From Moorena sp. SIO3H5 (GTDB lineage: Bacteria; Cyanobacteriota; Cyanobacteriia; Cyanobacteriales; Coleofasciculaceae), in the NCBI RefSeq assembly GCF_010692395.1, contig NZ_JAAHHS010000035.1, positions 1 to 40,051 of the forward strand: a stretch of DNA of 40,051 nucleotides. The letters are read 5' to 3'. The notes under the pieces were generated by a model. It worked only from the letters and a program-made list of their open reading frames with translations, was not told where the DNA came from and did not search any database. Shown here piece after piece: positions 32,981-40,051 of the stretch (position 1 is its first letter; each line of letters begins with the position of its first letter). A program made the position numbers and the translations under genes.

Positions 32981-33803
32981 CGATTAATCACTAATTTTGT
33001 GTTCCCAAAATAAATAGGAATTATGAATTATCATAGTTATAAATTATGAATGATTAAAACAATCAACTTCATTTCATAATTACCAAATTCCTAAATTTGA
33101 CAATTTATTATAGCGTTTCTGATACTTATCATCTACCGTCAAGTTTATTGCCATTACTCCCTACTCTCTACTCCCTAATCCCCAATACGAAAGTAACCCA
33201 ACCAATTGGTAGCTGCTAGAGTTACAATTGATTAGTTGTTGATTAGTTTAATCTTTCTAGCTTCTGATTCCTAAGTATTACTTAAGGATTACTATCAATT
33301 GGAAGCACAGAGCAGAGCCATGGTTTTAGATGTTCTATTTATTTTTATTCAAGATGGTGTGATTTTACTATAGTGGTTTTACTATAGCTTTTTTTAATTA
33401 AATAGACGAATCAATGGACTAACCCTTCAAGCACCCCGAAATTTCCACACCTTGGGTTAGTCTATATGTATTGTTCCTGTACTTTGAGCCTTGGCAGTTC
33501 AAAAAAACTGTACAGTAACTTCAAGTGAAGCTATACTTTCAGCAGTCAGCTTTCAGCTATATCAAGAATTTAATTCGCCACGGGTCGCACCTCAGCCATG
33601 CAAAGCGCGAGTGGGGGAAACCCCTGTAAGGCTACTGCATTGCTTCTGACTAAGGCTTCTAGAATTTAGATGCCTTAGCTGGCGTTGCTACGGCTAGTTT
33701 ACAATCCCTGCTAGTTTTACTAATCGGACCGGTGTGCAGTTCAAGCGCCTGCTAGCTAATAGCACCGATCTAGTAGCGTGCCCGTAGCGCATTTGCTGAT
33801 AGC
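32981..33803. other. Long intergenic region with a hairpin and repeats
   Basis: About 820 bases without a gene. GACTAACCC (33417-33425) pairs with GGGTTAGTC (33454-33462), a 9-bp stem around a 28-nt loop. A degraded copy of the core module (AAAGCGCGAGTGGGGGAAAC, about 33602-33621) and the word GGGTCGCACCT (33584-33594, also near 551 in reverse) show that 33540-33790 is dispersed repeat. No ncRNA can be named. Confidence 0.55.
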
Positions 33804-34163
33804 TTAAACTTGATTAGAAGCGAAGCTATTGATAAGACTAGACACTAAAGTCAGAACGATGGCTCCGAAAAAAGCTGGCCAGAAACCGTTTACCATAAAC
33901 GCCGCAGGAGTGAAATAGGATGCCAGGGATAGGGTGATAGCATTAATCACCAACAGAAATAGTCCCATGGATAAAATTGTGATGGGCAAGGTCAGAATCA
34001 CTAGAATCGGTCTAATGATGGCGTTAACTAAACCAATGACTACTACCGCTACAGCAGCTGCACCAAAACCACTAATGGTAATTCCTGGTACCAGGTAAGC
34101 AGTAATCATTAGTGAGATAGCACTTAGCAGCCAAGTCAAAAATATATTAAGCATCGATCTCAC
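33804..34163 (-). CDS. Phage-holin-4-like four-helix membrane protein
   Basis: 119 residues with four hydrophobic segments (about 5-24, 28-50, 58-78, 88-112). Family signature: MLNIFLTWLLSAISLMITAY then LVPGITISGFGAAAVAVVVI and GLVNAIIRPILVILTLPITI. These match the pfam04020 'phage holin 4 superfamily', common as chromosomal single genes in bacteria. The name is historical; no lysis role is implied and no phage genes are nearby. Function unknown. Confidence 0.9.
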   Translation of the reverse strand: MRSMLNIFLTWLLSAISLMITAYLVPGITISGFGAAAVAVVVIGLVNAIIRPILVILTLPITILSMGLFLLVINAITLSLASYFTPAAFMVNGFWPAFFGAIVLTLVSSLINSFASNQV

Positions 34164-34458
34164 AAAAATATCGCTTACTACGATTTTAGCGATTCTGGCA
34201 AGATTAGCATGTAAGCATTCAGCCGTCAGCTATCAGCCGTCAGCTATCAGCCGTCAGCGTGTCGCGTATCAGCCATCAGCTTATGTGCTACGCACCTCAA
34301 GTAGCCTGAGCTAAAAGCTCACGGCTGAGCACTGACCGCTGACCGCTGAGCGCTGTTCGCGCAGCGTGCGCGATCGCGCATATGCTTACCTTTGGTGTAA
34401 CTCAAGTGATTATGCACCACAGTATGATTGAGTTGGACGATTCCAGCAATAAATCTTT
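34164..34458. repeat. Heptamer and palindrome repeat region
   Basis: From 34209 to about 34385: CAGCCGTCAGCTAT units, CTCAAGTAGC words, TGACCGC heptamers and GTTCGCGCAGCGTGCGCGAT (34354-34373) ending in a HIP1-like GCGATCGCGC. The promoter of the pentapeptide gene would have to lie in 34386-34458. Confidence 0.75.
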
Positions 34459-34941
34459 ATGTTTTTCCGGCTACTGGTTACATTCTTATTTGCGTGCTCT
34501 GTTTTTTGTTATCCCTTACCTGTTCACGCCAAGAGTATAGCCTGCGATGGGAAACAACTCGTGGGAGCAGACTTATCTGGTCAAGACTTACAGGAAGTCA
34601 AAATTACCTATTGCAATTTGGACCAGGCTAACTTAGCAGATGCCAAATTGATCCAAGCATCTATCCAACATACTACCCTGAATAATGCTAATCTCCATGG
34701 AGCAGACTTGACCAACAGCGACACCTACAACATTAGCTTCAATGATGCAGATTTAACTGATGTCATCTTTACTGGTGCCTTACTGCAACGTGCCAGTTTT
34801 GATGGGGCTAACATCACTGGTGCTGATTTTAGTAACACCCTGATCCAACCGGTCAGAGAACGGTTAAAACTCTGCGATGTAGCAAGTGGCGTGAACCCTA
34901 CCACTGGTGTGGTGACTCGTAAGTCTTTAGGGTGTTGGTAA
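34459..34941 (+). CDS. Exported pentapeptide-repeat protein
   Basis: 160 residues. The signal peptide MFFRLLVTFLFACSVFCYPL ends at about 25 (VHA-K). About 16 pentapeptides of A(D/N)LxX type follow (LVGADLSGQDLQEVKITYCN, then LDQANLADAKLIQASIQHTT up to ITGADFSNTL), predicted to form a short right-handed beta-helix. The end CDVASGVNPTTGVVTRKSLG-CW has two Cys that may pair with the first. Likely in the thylakoid lumen or periplasm, like many cyanobacterial members; role unknown. A decayed relative of its C-terminal end lies just before purK. Confidence 0.88.
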   Translation: MFFRLLVTFLFACSVFCYPLPVHAKSIACDGKQLVGADLSGQDLQEVKITYCNLDQANLADAKLIQASIQHTTLNNANLHGADLTNSDTYNISFNDADLTDVIFTGALLQRASFDGANITGADFSNTLIQPVRERLKLCDVASGVNPTTGVVTRKSLGCW

Positions 34942-34942
34942 G

Positions 34943-35046
34943 GTGTTGAATGTTGAATGTTGAATGTTGACTGTTGAATGTTGAATGTTGAATGTTAAAT
35001 GTTGAATGTTAAAGGTTGAAAGTTGAAGGTTGATGGTCAACGGTCA
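34943..35046. repeat. GTTGAAT heptamer array
   Basis: About ten tandem or near-tandem units of GTTGAAT/GTTAAAT/GTTGAAG right after the pentapeptide gene; the same unit type is translated in the putA linker. Confidence 0.9.
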
Positions 35047-35118
35047 ACAGTCTTGATCGATGGGACTGACTTGAGCGATGGTATGCTGGATGGTGATCAA
35101 ATTTGATAACTGTTTGCT

Positions 35119-35180
35119 AGAGCAAGGTGCATCTGAAAACTGGTGTTGCGACTTGTGAGTCTTTGGGATGTCGATTAAAC
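35119..35180 (+). pseudogene. Remnant of a second pentapeptide-repeat gene, C-terminal end
   Basis: ACTGGTGTTGCGACTTGTGA and GTCTTTGGGATGTCG align with the last codons of the upstream pentapeptide gene (TGVVTRKSLGCW versus TGVATCESLGCR). Only this tail remains, so an ancestral tandem duplicate has been lost. The purK ATG lies within the remnant. Confidence 0.65.
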
Positions 35181-36334
35181 GAGTAGGTGTAATTGGTGGA
35201 GGACAACTGGCCTGGATGATGGCAATGGCTGCCAAGTCTTTGGGTATTCGGCTAGTGGTTCAAACTCCTAATGTTACTGATCCAGCTGTCTGTGTTGCTG
35301 CTGAAACTGTCTTTGCTGCTATTGATGATGGGGTGGCTACCGAGGAAATGGCATCTCGCTGTGATGTGATTACCTTTGAGAATGAATTTATCAACCTCGA
35401 TGCCCTGAAATCTCTGGCAAATCGGGCAATTTGCTTTTACCCCCGACTAGAGTCCCTAGCGCCACTGTTGGATAAATATGACCAACGCTGCTATTTCGAT
35501 CGGATTGGTTTACCCCAGCCAGAATTCATCAGTCTGGAAGGGGAAGTGGGTAAGCAGGAATTAAAGTCCCTAGGCTCTGATCGGACCCCAATCAACCTGA
35601 GTCAGTTAGAGTTTCCTCTGGTGCTGAAAGCGCGACGCCAAGGCTATGACGGCAAGGGTACGTTTATTATTAAAGACAGTCATAGCTTACAGGAAATTTG
35701 GAACCAGTTAGGCAATCAGCCTGTGGTGCTAGAAGAGTTTATTCCCTTTGAACGGGAGTTAGCAGTAATGGCTGCTCGTTCTGTAGATGGGCAGGTGGTG
35801 GTTTACCCGGTGGTGGAAACTCAGCAGGAAGAACAGGTGTGTCGGCGAGTGATTGCACCGGCTCAGATTAGCCCAGATACCGTGGCGGAGGTGAATGCGA
35901 TCGCAAAAACTCTCCTGACTAGTTTAGACGTAGTGGGAGTCTTTGGAATTGAGTTATTCCTGACTAGTAATCACAAGGTTTTGGTTAATGAAGTGTCCCC
36001 TCGTACCCATAATTCCGGCCATTACACCATTGATGCTTGCGAAACTTCTCAATTTGAGCAGCAACTGCGAGCGGTGGTGGGTTTACCTTTAGGTAGCCCA
36101 CAGATGCATTGTCCCAGTGCAGTAATGGTTAATCTTTTGGGTTATGAATCTTCTGTGGATGATTACCAACAGAAACGGCAGACCTTAGCCAGTTTACCAG
36201 GGGCCTTTGTCCATTGGTATGGTAAGACTGAATCTCGCCCAGGACGTAAGTTAGGTCATGTCACAGTTGTTTTGAGTGATGGGAATTCTGTAGAAGACGT
36301 AATTGAGAAGGTTGAATCGCTTTGGTACGGTTGA
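35168..36334 (+). CDS. purK: 5-(carboxyamino)imidazole ribonucleotide synthase
   Basis: 388 residues, full length for PurK. N-terminal VGVIGGGQLAWMMAMAAKSL is the Rossmann-like start; the ATP-grasp domain shows LVLKARRQGYDGKGTFII (about 154-171), VVLEEFIPFERELAVM and the metal/substrate segment NEVSPRTHNSGHYTIDAC (about 276-293), followed by VMVNLLGY. It converts AIR, ATP and bicarbonate to N5-CAIR in purine synthesis, working with PurE, which is not in the window. Stand-alone gene; the start codon sits in the remnant of a pentapeptide gene and no strong Shine-Dalgarno is visible. Confidence 0.96.
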   Translation: MSIKRVGVIGGGQLAWMMAMAAKSLGIRLVVQTPNVTDPAVCVAAETVFAAIDDGVATEEMASRCDVITFENEFINLDALKSLANRAICFYPRLESLAPLLDKYDQRCYFDRIGLPQPEFISLEGEVGKQELKSLGSDRTPINLSQLEFPLVLKARRQGYDGKGTFIIKDSHSLQEIWNQLGNQPVVLEEFIPFERELAVMAARSVDGQVVVYPVVETQQEEQVCRRVIAPAQISPDTVAEVNAIAKTLLTSLDVVGVFGIELFLTSNHKVLVNEVSPRTHNSGHYTIDACETSQFEQQLRAVVGLPLGSPQMHCPSAVMVNLLGYESSVDDYQQKRQTLASLPGAFVHWYGKTESRPGRKLGHVTVVLSDGNSVEDVIEKVESLWYG

Positions 36335-36338
36335 TACT

Positions 36339-36446
36339 CAGAATTAAGAATGTAGAATGTAGAATGTAGAAGTCTAAATTATCAATTCTTAATTCTTAAT
36401 TCTTAATTCTTAATTCTTAATTCTTAATTCTTAATTCTACATTCAA
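36339..36446. repeat. AGAATGT and AATTCTT heptamer arrays
   Basis: Three AGAATGT units (about 36347-36370) are followed by seven to eight tandem AATTCTT units (about 36384-36437), the reverse complement of which recurs at 37451-37479. Confidence 0.9.
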
Positions 36447-36486
36447 AAGATGAAGCTTCCTACTCCCTACTTGAAATAAACTAATA

Positions 36487-37125
36487 ATGATGACTATCCT
36501 CAAAAAACTCGCGATCATGCTTGTTGGTGTATTGATCACCACTGCTGCCTTTGTTTCAATACCTTCCGATCCTGCCTATGCGTCTCTATCTAGCTCTGAA
36601 CAACAAGAACTATTAGATGCACATAATCAGTACCGGAGACAGGTTCAACCCACAGCATCAAATATGAGAGAGCTCAAATGGGATAATACATTGGCTGGAG
36701 TAGCCCAAAACTATGCTGATACATGTACTTGGGGACATAACAGGAACCGTACACAACAGGCAGGAGGTAAGTTTTCTTACCTGGGGGAAAACTTGTACCT
36801 CACAACCAACCAGAATCATCAAATGACTGCTCCAGTTGATTCCTGGTATAATGAAGTGAAAGATTATGACTATGCTACTAATAGCAGTAGCGGAGTCACA
36901 GGTCATTACACTCAAGTGGTTTGGGCTAAGACTGAATACCTTGGATGCGGCAGAACAAAATGTCCTAGCTTAGCGGGTCTTAACTGGAAAAATGTCGCTA
37001 TAGTAGTTTGCAACTATGGTCAAGGAGGAAATTATAGGGGTCAAAAGCCTTACTTAGCTGGGGCAACCGCCTCAAGTTGTCCGTCAGGTTATACTGCTAG
37101 CAACGGTCTTTGTTCAGCTAACTAA
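36487..37125 (+). CDS. Secreted CAP-domain (PR-1/SCP-like) protein
   Basis: 212 residues; start at the first or second of two adjacent ATGs. Signal peptide about 1-32 (LAIMLVGVLITTAAFVSIPS ... AYA). The CAP domain (about 38-190) has LDAHNQYRRQVQP, LGENLY, GHYTQVVWA (CAP signature 1, about 142-150) and VVCNYGQGGNYRGQKPY (near signature 2). The usual His/Glu cavity residues (H near 47/143, E in GENL) are present, along with several Cys typical of disulfide-rich secreted members. A Cys-containing tail SSCPSGYTASNGLC follows. Function unknown; CAP proteins bind lipids or act as extracellular effectors. Its canonical signatures look more eukaryote-like than most bacterial CAP proteins. Confidence 0.9.
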   Translation: MMTILKKLAIMLVGVLITTAAFVSIPSDPAYASLSSSEQQELLDAHNQYRRQVQPTASNMRELKWDNTLAGVAQNYADTCTWGHNRNRTQQAGGKFSYLGENLYLTTNQNHQMTAPVDSWYNEVKDYDYATNSSSGVTGHYTQVVWAKTEYLGCGRTKCPSLAGLNWKNVAIVVCNYGQGGNYRGQKPYLAGATASSCPSGYTASNGLCSAN

Positions 37126-37157
37126 TTTACTATTCCCCAGCGGTTAGTCTTGATGCA

Positions 37158-37439
37158 GTAGGGTGGGCAAAGTAATCTAATTATTAATACTGATTTGAAC
37201 CAAACTGTGTCTTGATGCAGTCGCTCATGGGGGAAACCACGGCAGTCGCTCATGGGAGGAACCATGGCAATAGCGAGTGGGGGGAACCCCCAAGACCGCG
37301 CTGCCTCCCCAAGACCGCGCTGCCTCCCCAAGACCGCGCTGCCTCCCCAAGACCGCGCTGCCTCCCCAAGACCGCGCTGCCTCCCCAAGACCGCACTGGC
37401 TCCCCAAGACCGCGCTGCATCGCTTTTTGCCCACCCTAC
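37158..37439. mobile_element. MITE-like element with GTAGGGTGGGCAAA ends and 19-bp tandem expansion
   Basis: The terminal repeat GTAGGGTGGGCAAA (37158-37171) is matched perfectly at 37426-37439. From the left end, the sequence to CCAAACTGTGTCTTGATGCA aligns with the reverse complement of the right half of 28751-29024. Within it are imperfect core hairpins and a seven-copy 19-bp tandem array (37292-37424). Non-coding; overlapping reading frames are repeat translations. Confidence 0.8.
37292..37424. repeat. Seven tandem copies of a 19-bp unit
   Basis: AAGACCGCGCTGCCTCCCC starts at 37292, 37311, 37330, 37349, 37368, 37387 (with two changes) and 37406 (last copy changes to GCATCGC, the normal end of the core module). 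The unit is the right half of the core module, so the array grew by slippage from it. Confidence 0.95.
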
Positions 37440-37447
37440 AAATTCCT

Positions 37448-37533
37448 CAGAATTAAGAATTAAGAATTAAGAATTAAGAATTGAGACTTCTACATTCTGC
37501 ATTCTACATTCTACATTCTACATTCTACATTCA
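37448..37533. repeat. AGAATTA and ATTCTAC heptamer arrays
   Basis: Four to five AGAATTA units (37451-37479), then six ATTCTAC/ATTCTGC units (about 37494-37533), between the MITE-like element and the dynamin-like gene. Confidence 0.9.
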
Positions 37534-37545
37534 AAGTTCCCTTTG

Positions 37546-39837
37546 CTAAACCTTGATGTTTTTCAAAGCAGTCGATAACTGGCGTAAGCGATCGCTAACT
37601 TCTAAATTTACTTCGTGAGCCTTTAAATGATCGGGCATTTCAGCCATTAGTAAGGGATTTTCTTCTAACCATTCATTCTGGGCTACTCCTCGCCACACGG
37701 CTTCATATCGAATAAAGCGATCGCGCAATTGATCCAGTTCTTGTAGGCAAAATTGCTCAAACCCTGCGGCTTCAAAGATGGCCGAACGCAAATAGGTTTC
37801 AAAGGCTTTGATATCCGTTTCAACTTCCAATATCACCTTCTCCGATGAATTGGTAGGTTTTGGTGGCACATCCCCAGAGAGGTCACGAATACCTAATAGC
37901 TCATGGCGCAGCTTGGGATCATAGAGCAAATTTGGCCCACGATTTACATATCGTCTTAGGACACTGAAAGCCTTTTCTTCACCACTGTAGTAATTATCGA
38001 CTAGTTCGATATCCGCTCCCAGTCGTTTCACAATACGCTTACGAGTTTCACTATCTAAAGGGCCAGGAATTATGGAGTCGGCAACCGGACGGGCAAAACG
38101 AAGAAATAACGCCGTCAAACTTCGACTTAAAACTTCCACAAACTCCTCGGGATTACCAATAAGTCGCTGCTCTAATTCCTGGGTTTTCCAGAGTAACGTG
38201 GTCAGATACTCAACTAACTTTAATGCTTCTTCCTTGATTTCCAGGGCAAGGTGATGAGCAATATCTACTAAGAAAGTGCTAATGGTAGCAGAAAGTTCTT
38301 TCCGCCAGTTATAGTCAGTTAATTTAGCATCAAATACACCGGAATTATTTTCTTTAAAAATTCGCTGTTTTCTTTGCTCAGTATTGGTTCTAATTTCTTC
38401 AATTTTAGTCTCAATATCCTGGAGGTATCGAGACCGAAATTTTTCTACAATATCTGAATTGAGAGATTCTTCTCCTTCTGCCGTAGAGTTCCAGATATTA
38501 TCATTATAATAGTCGCTGAGGTCTGCTTTAATGGTTTTCCACTTTTCTTCCCACCACTGGGAAAACTCAATCCGACGTTGATTTTCTTGTAATCGCTTGG
38601 CTTCCGCTGGATTCTCTGAATAACGCTTACTAACGATTTCAAAAATTTCTTTTGATGTTGTTAGTATGTTGGTGATTAAAGCATCACAACGTTTTTCTAA
38701 AACAGTAACCCGTTCATTATTAATATAATCAGTAATGCGAGCCTTGATTTCCTGAATACCAGTGGCTTCTTGTTTTAATGCTTCCTCATTTTCGATACCT
38801 GTCACAGAGTTAAGCTTAGTTAAAATTTCTTCAGGACTGCCAACTGATTCCACTGTTTGTTGATTAGCGAAGTCATTTAAGACTAAATAAGCTCCCGCTG
38901 AACCGTGTACAATTTGCTCAGGAGATAATTTAGCTATTTCTTGCCATCTATTTGATGCTTCATCAAGGTGTTTTTGAAGAGCTGCTGGACTAGCCAACTG
39001 ATCAATCCGACTCAAGAAAACGAAAAATTTATCTGCAACTTCTACATTCCTATCACCCTGCTCAGTAAACTCAACAATTTTAAGTTCGTAGCCCTTGGGA
39101 CTAGGATCTCGCTGTACCAGAATTACAGCATCACAATCTGACAGCATTTCTCTAGATTCTTCTATATGCTTGGCTAAACCTGAGTCTAATCCAGGCACAT
39201 CATAGAAAACAATACCTTCAGCCTGGGCGAGTTTATTGGTATACAGCCTAGCTTCTAATACTGCATGGGCGTATTGCTCATCAGCAACATACTTGTTAAG
39301 GTCTTTGTTAATGTCTTCAAGGCGAGTAAATGGGATAGTTTTACGACCTTCGCTACGAACTTGTCTTAAGGTGTCTTGATACTTTCGGATTGTCTCTAAA
39401 TCTTGTTTGGCTCCATCACTATGTTTAGAATTACTGTTGGAAGCTGATTCCAGTTCATGCAGCAGACTAGTAAATTGTTCCTCGGTTTTAGGCTCAACTT
39501 CTAGCCTTTGCTGAGAATCTTGTTCAACGGAATAAATTTGTGTCGTTGTAAAGGTACAACGTCCAGCTTTTGCTGGTAGTAAGTCACAATCTAGCCAGGC
39601 ATTGACAAAGGTACTTTTTCCGGCCTTTTCCAAGCCCACAACAGCAATCCTAAATTCTCGCTTCTTCAACCGTTCAAGCTGACGACGAGCGGGTTTTTCT
39701 TCTTCCAACAGAACCTCTTTGAGGTGAGCAGGAACTCCGGCTTGAGGAAGCCTGGCTAAATCAACGGCGTGGCGCAGCACAGTTAAGGCGTCACTTAAAC
39801 GAGTTTCATAATAAGATGAAGCAGTTTTCCAATCCAT
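37546..39837 (-). CDS. Bacterial dynamin-like GTPase
   Basis: 763 residues from the chosen ATG at 39837 (MDWKTASSYYETRLSDALTV); an upstream in-frame ATG at 39882 would add 15 weak residues. G1 P-loop GLEKAGKST (about 68-76), G2 region TFTTTQI, G3 DVPGLDSGLAK, G4-like LSRIDQLA. The rest is almost all helical with long coiled-coil stretches (middle and effector parts), as in BDLP/DynA. A hydrophobic stretch (TALFLRFARPVADSIIPGPL) may touch membrane. Such GTPases remodel or protect membranes; Nostoc BDLP is the structural prototype, and several relatives are linked to phage defence. HIP1 sites are frequent in its 3' third. Single gene. Confidence 0.88.
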   Translation of the reverse strand: MDWKTASSYYETRLSDALTVLRHAVDLARLPQAGVPAHLKEVLLEEEKPARRQLERLKKREFRIAVVGLEKAGKSTFVNAWLDCDLLPAKAGRCTFTTTQIYSVEQDSQQRLEVEPKTEEQFTSLLHELESASNSNSKHSDGAKQDLETIRKYQDTLRQVRSEGRKTIPFTRLEDINKDLNKYVADEQYAHAVLEARLYTNKLAQAEGIVFYDVPGLDSGLAKHIEESREMLSDCDAVILVQRDPSPKGYELKIVEFTEQGDRNVEVADKFFVFLSRIDQLASPAALQKHLDEASNRWQEIAKLSPEQIVHGSAGAYLVLNDFANQQTVESVGSPEEILTKLNSVTGIENEEALKQEATGIQEIKARITDYINNERVTVLEKRCDALITNILTTSKEIFEIVSKRYSENPAEAKRLQENQRRIEFSQWWEEKWKTIKADLSDYYNDNIWNSTAEGEESLNSDIVEKFRSRYLQDIETKIEEIRTNTEQRKQRIFKENNSGVFDAKLTDYNWRKELSATISTFLVDIAHHLALEIKEEALKLVEYLTTLLWKTQELEQRLIGNPEEFVEVLSRSLTALFLRFARPVADSIIPGPLDSETRKRIVKRLGADIELVDNYYSGEEKAFSVLRRYVNRGPNLLYDPKLRHELLGIRDLSGDVPPKPTNSSEKVILEVETDIKAFETYLRSAIFEAAGFEQFCLQELDQLRDRFIRYEAVWRGVAQNEWLEENPLLMAEMPDHLKAHEVNLEVSDRLRQLSTALKNIKV

Positions 39838-39898
39838 TTTTCCAATCTCTTTTATAGCGTTTATTGCATGTATTAGGTACAATAAGCAACCTCAAAGT

Positions 39899-39925
39899 CC
39901 CCCTTTTTAAGGGAGATTTAGGGGG
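39899..39925. repeat. Dispersed CCCCC...GGGGG hairpin repeat
   Basis: CCCCCTTTTTAAGGGAGATT followed by TAGGGGG is the common cyanobacterial 'AACCCCCCTAAATCCCCCTT' repeat in reverse. It forms a hairpin (CCCTTTTTAAGGG inside) that may serve as a terminator for the minus-strand gene ending at 39967. Confidence 0.6.
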
Positions 39926-39966
39926 TTCTTTTGGTACCTCATGGGAAACAGAATTGCTATAATTCC

Positions 39967-40051
39967 TTAAGCGCAGATGAATTTTTCTAAACCATATTTC
40001 TTGAGAAGACGACCAATTGTAACGATTTTAGCATCACCATCAGGTAGATTC
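39967..40051 (-). CDS. 3' end of an unidentified gene
   Basis: The last 27 codons are visible: NLPDGDAKIVTIGRLLKKYG then LEKFICA and a TAA at 39967-39969; the gene runs off the right edge. The piece is charged and helical, too short to classify. It ends 130 nt before the dynamin-like gene on the same strand, with a hairpin repeat between them. Confidence 0.5.
   Translation of the reverse strand, partial: NLPDGDAKIVTIGRLLKKYGLEKFICA

Noticed and set aside
33804..34163. Prophage lysis gene
   Set aside because: The 'holin 4' family is widespread as single chromosomal genes and no other phage gene is in the window.
37292..37424. Possible CRISPR array
   Set aside because: The 19-bp units are directly abutting with no spacers, and no cas gene is present.
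37122..37470. Several overlapping frames of RSWGGSAVLGRQRG / PQDRAASPRPRC type on both strands
   Set aside because: They are translations of the 19-bp tandem array in all frames, not genes.

Overview
The window reads as a chromosome segment from a filamentous cyanobacterium. The evidence is frequent HIP1-type GCGATCGC sites (for example 842-849), the ribosomal block rplS / tRNA-Trp / secE / nusG, many heptanucleotide tandem-repeat arrays, a PEP-CTERM-like anchored protease and large repeat-rich accessory genes. The repeat style resembles large marine Oscillatoriales genomes such as Moorena; that genus-level guess is an inference.

Layout. 1-1156: housekeeping block on the minus strand. 1311-5390: a secreted matrixin-like metalloprotease and a very long GT39-type membrane glycosyltransferase with a TPR tail. 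5537-6406: an orphan XRE regulator and a GNAT acetyltransferase. 6442-10142: a compact minus-strand cassette (homocitrate-synthase-like enzyme, then a P-loop protein, then a GT39 membrane protein, with the GNAT gene just downstream) whose product I cannot name. 10469-12384: a MITE-like element, a decayed IS607-type element (serine-recombinase remnant plus TnpB) and a truncated membrane-protein gene abutting it. 13097-15402: two paralogous proteins of unknown function ending in YRG-x-Y motifs. 15554-19506: bifunctional PutA and a lipoprotein. 20055-26910: a conflict/defence-flavoured block (VapC-like PIN protein, TPR protein, a broken small companion gene, a 1414-residue NB-ARC protein with 26 helical repeats, and a toxin-antitoxin remnant). 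27615-34163: a GT-B-like glycosyltransferase, a DsbA-like oxidoreductase, a DUF5117-type zinc protease and a four-helix 'holin-4' membrane protein. 34459-37125: a pentapeptide-repeat protein, purK and a secreted CAP/PR-1 protein. 37546-40051: a dynamin-like GTPase and the 3' end of one more gene.

The most distinctive property is repeat activity. There are (i) heptamer arrays between most genes; (ii) a G/C-rich palindromic repeat that has entered coding sequence at several sites, shown most directly by a 24-nt in-frame insertion visible when the two paralogues are compared; (iii) MITE-like elements bounded by GTAGGGTGGGCAAA that carry a 'core' hairpin module, and the same core inside a differently bounded element; (iv) TA-ended MITE-like elements. 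The best candidates for an undescribed system are the 6442-10142 cassette and the NB-ARC locus with its companion. Both assignments rest on motif reading alone.
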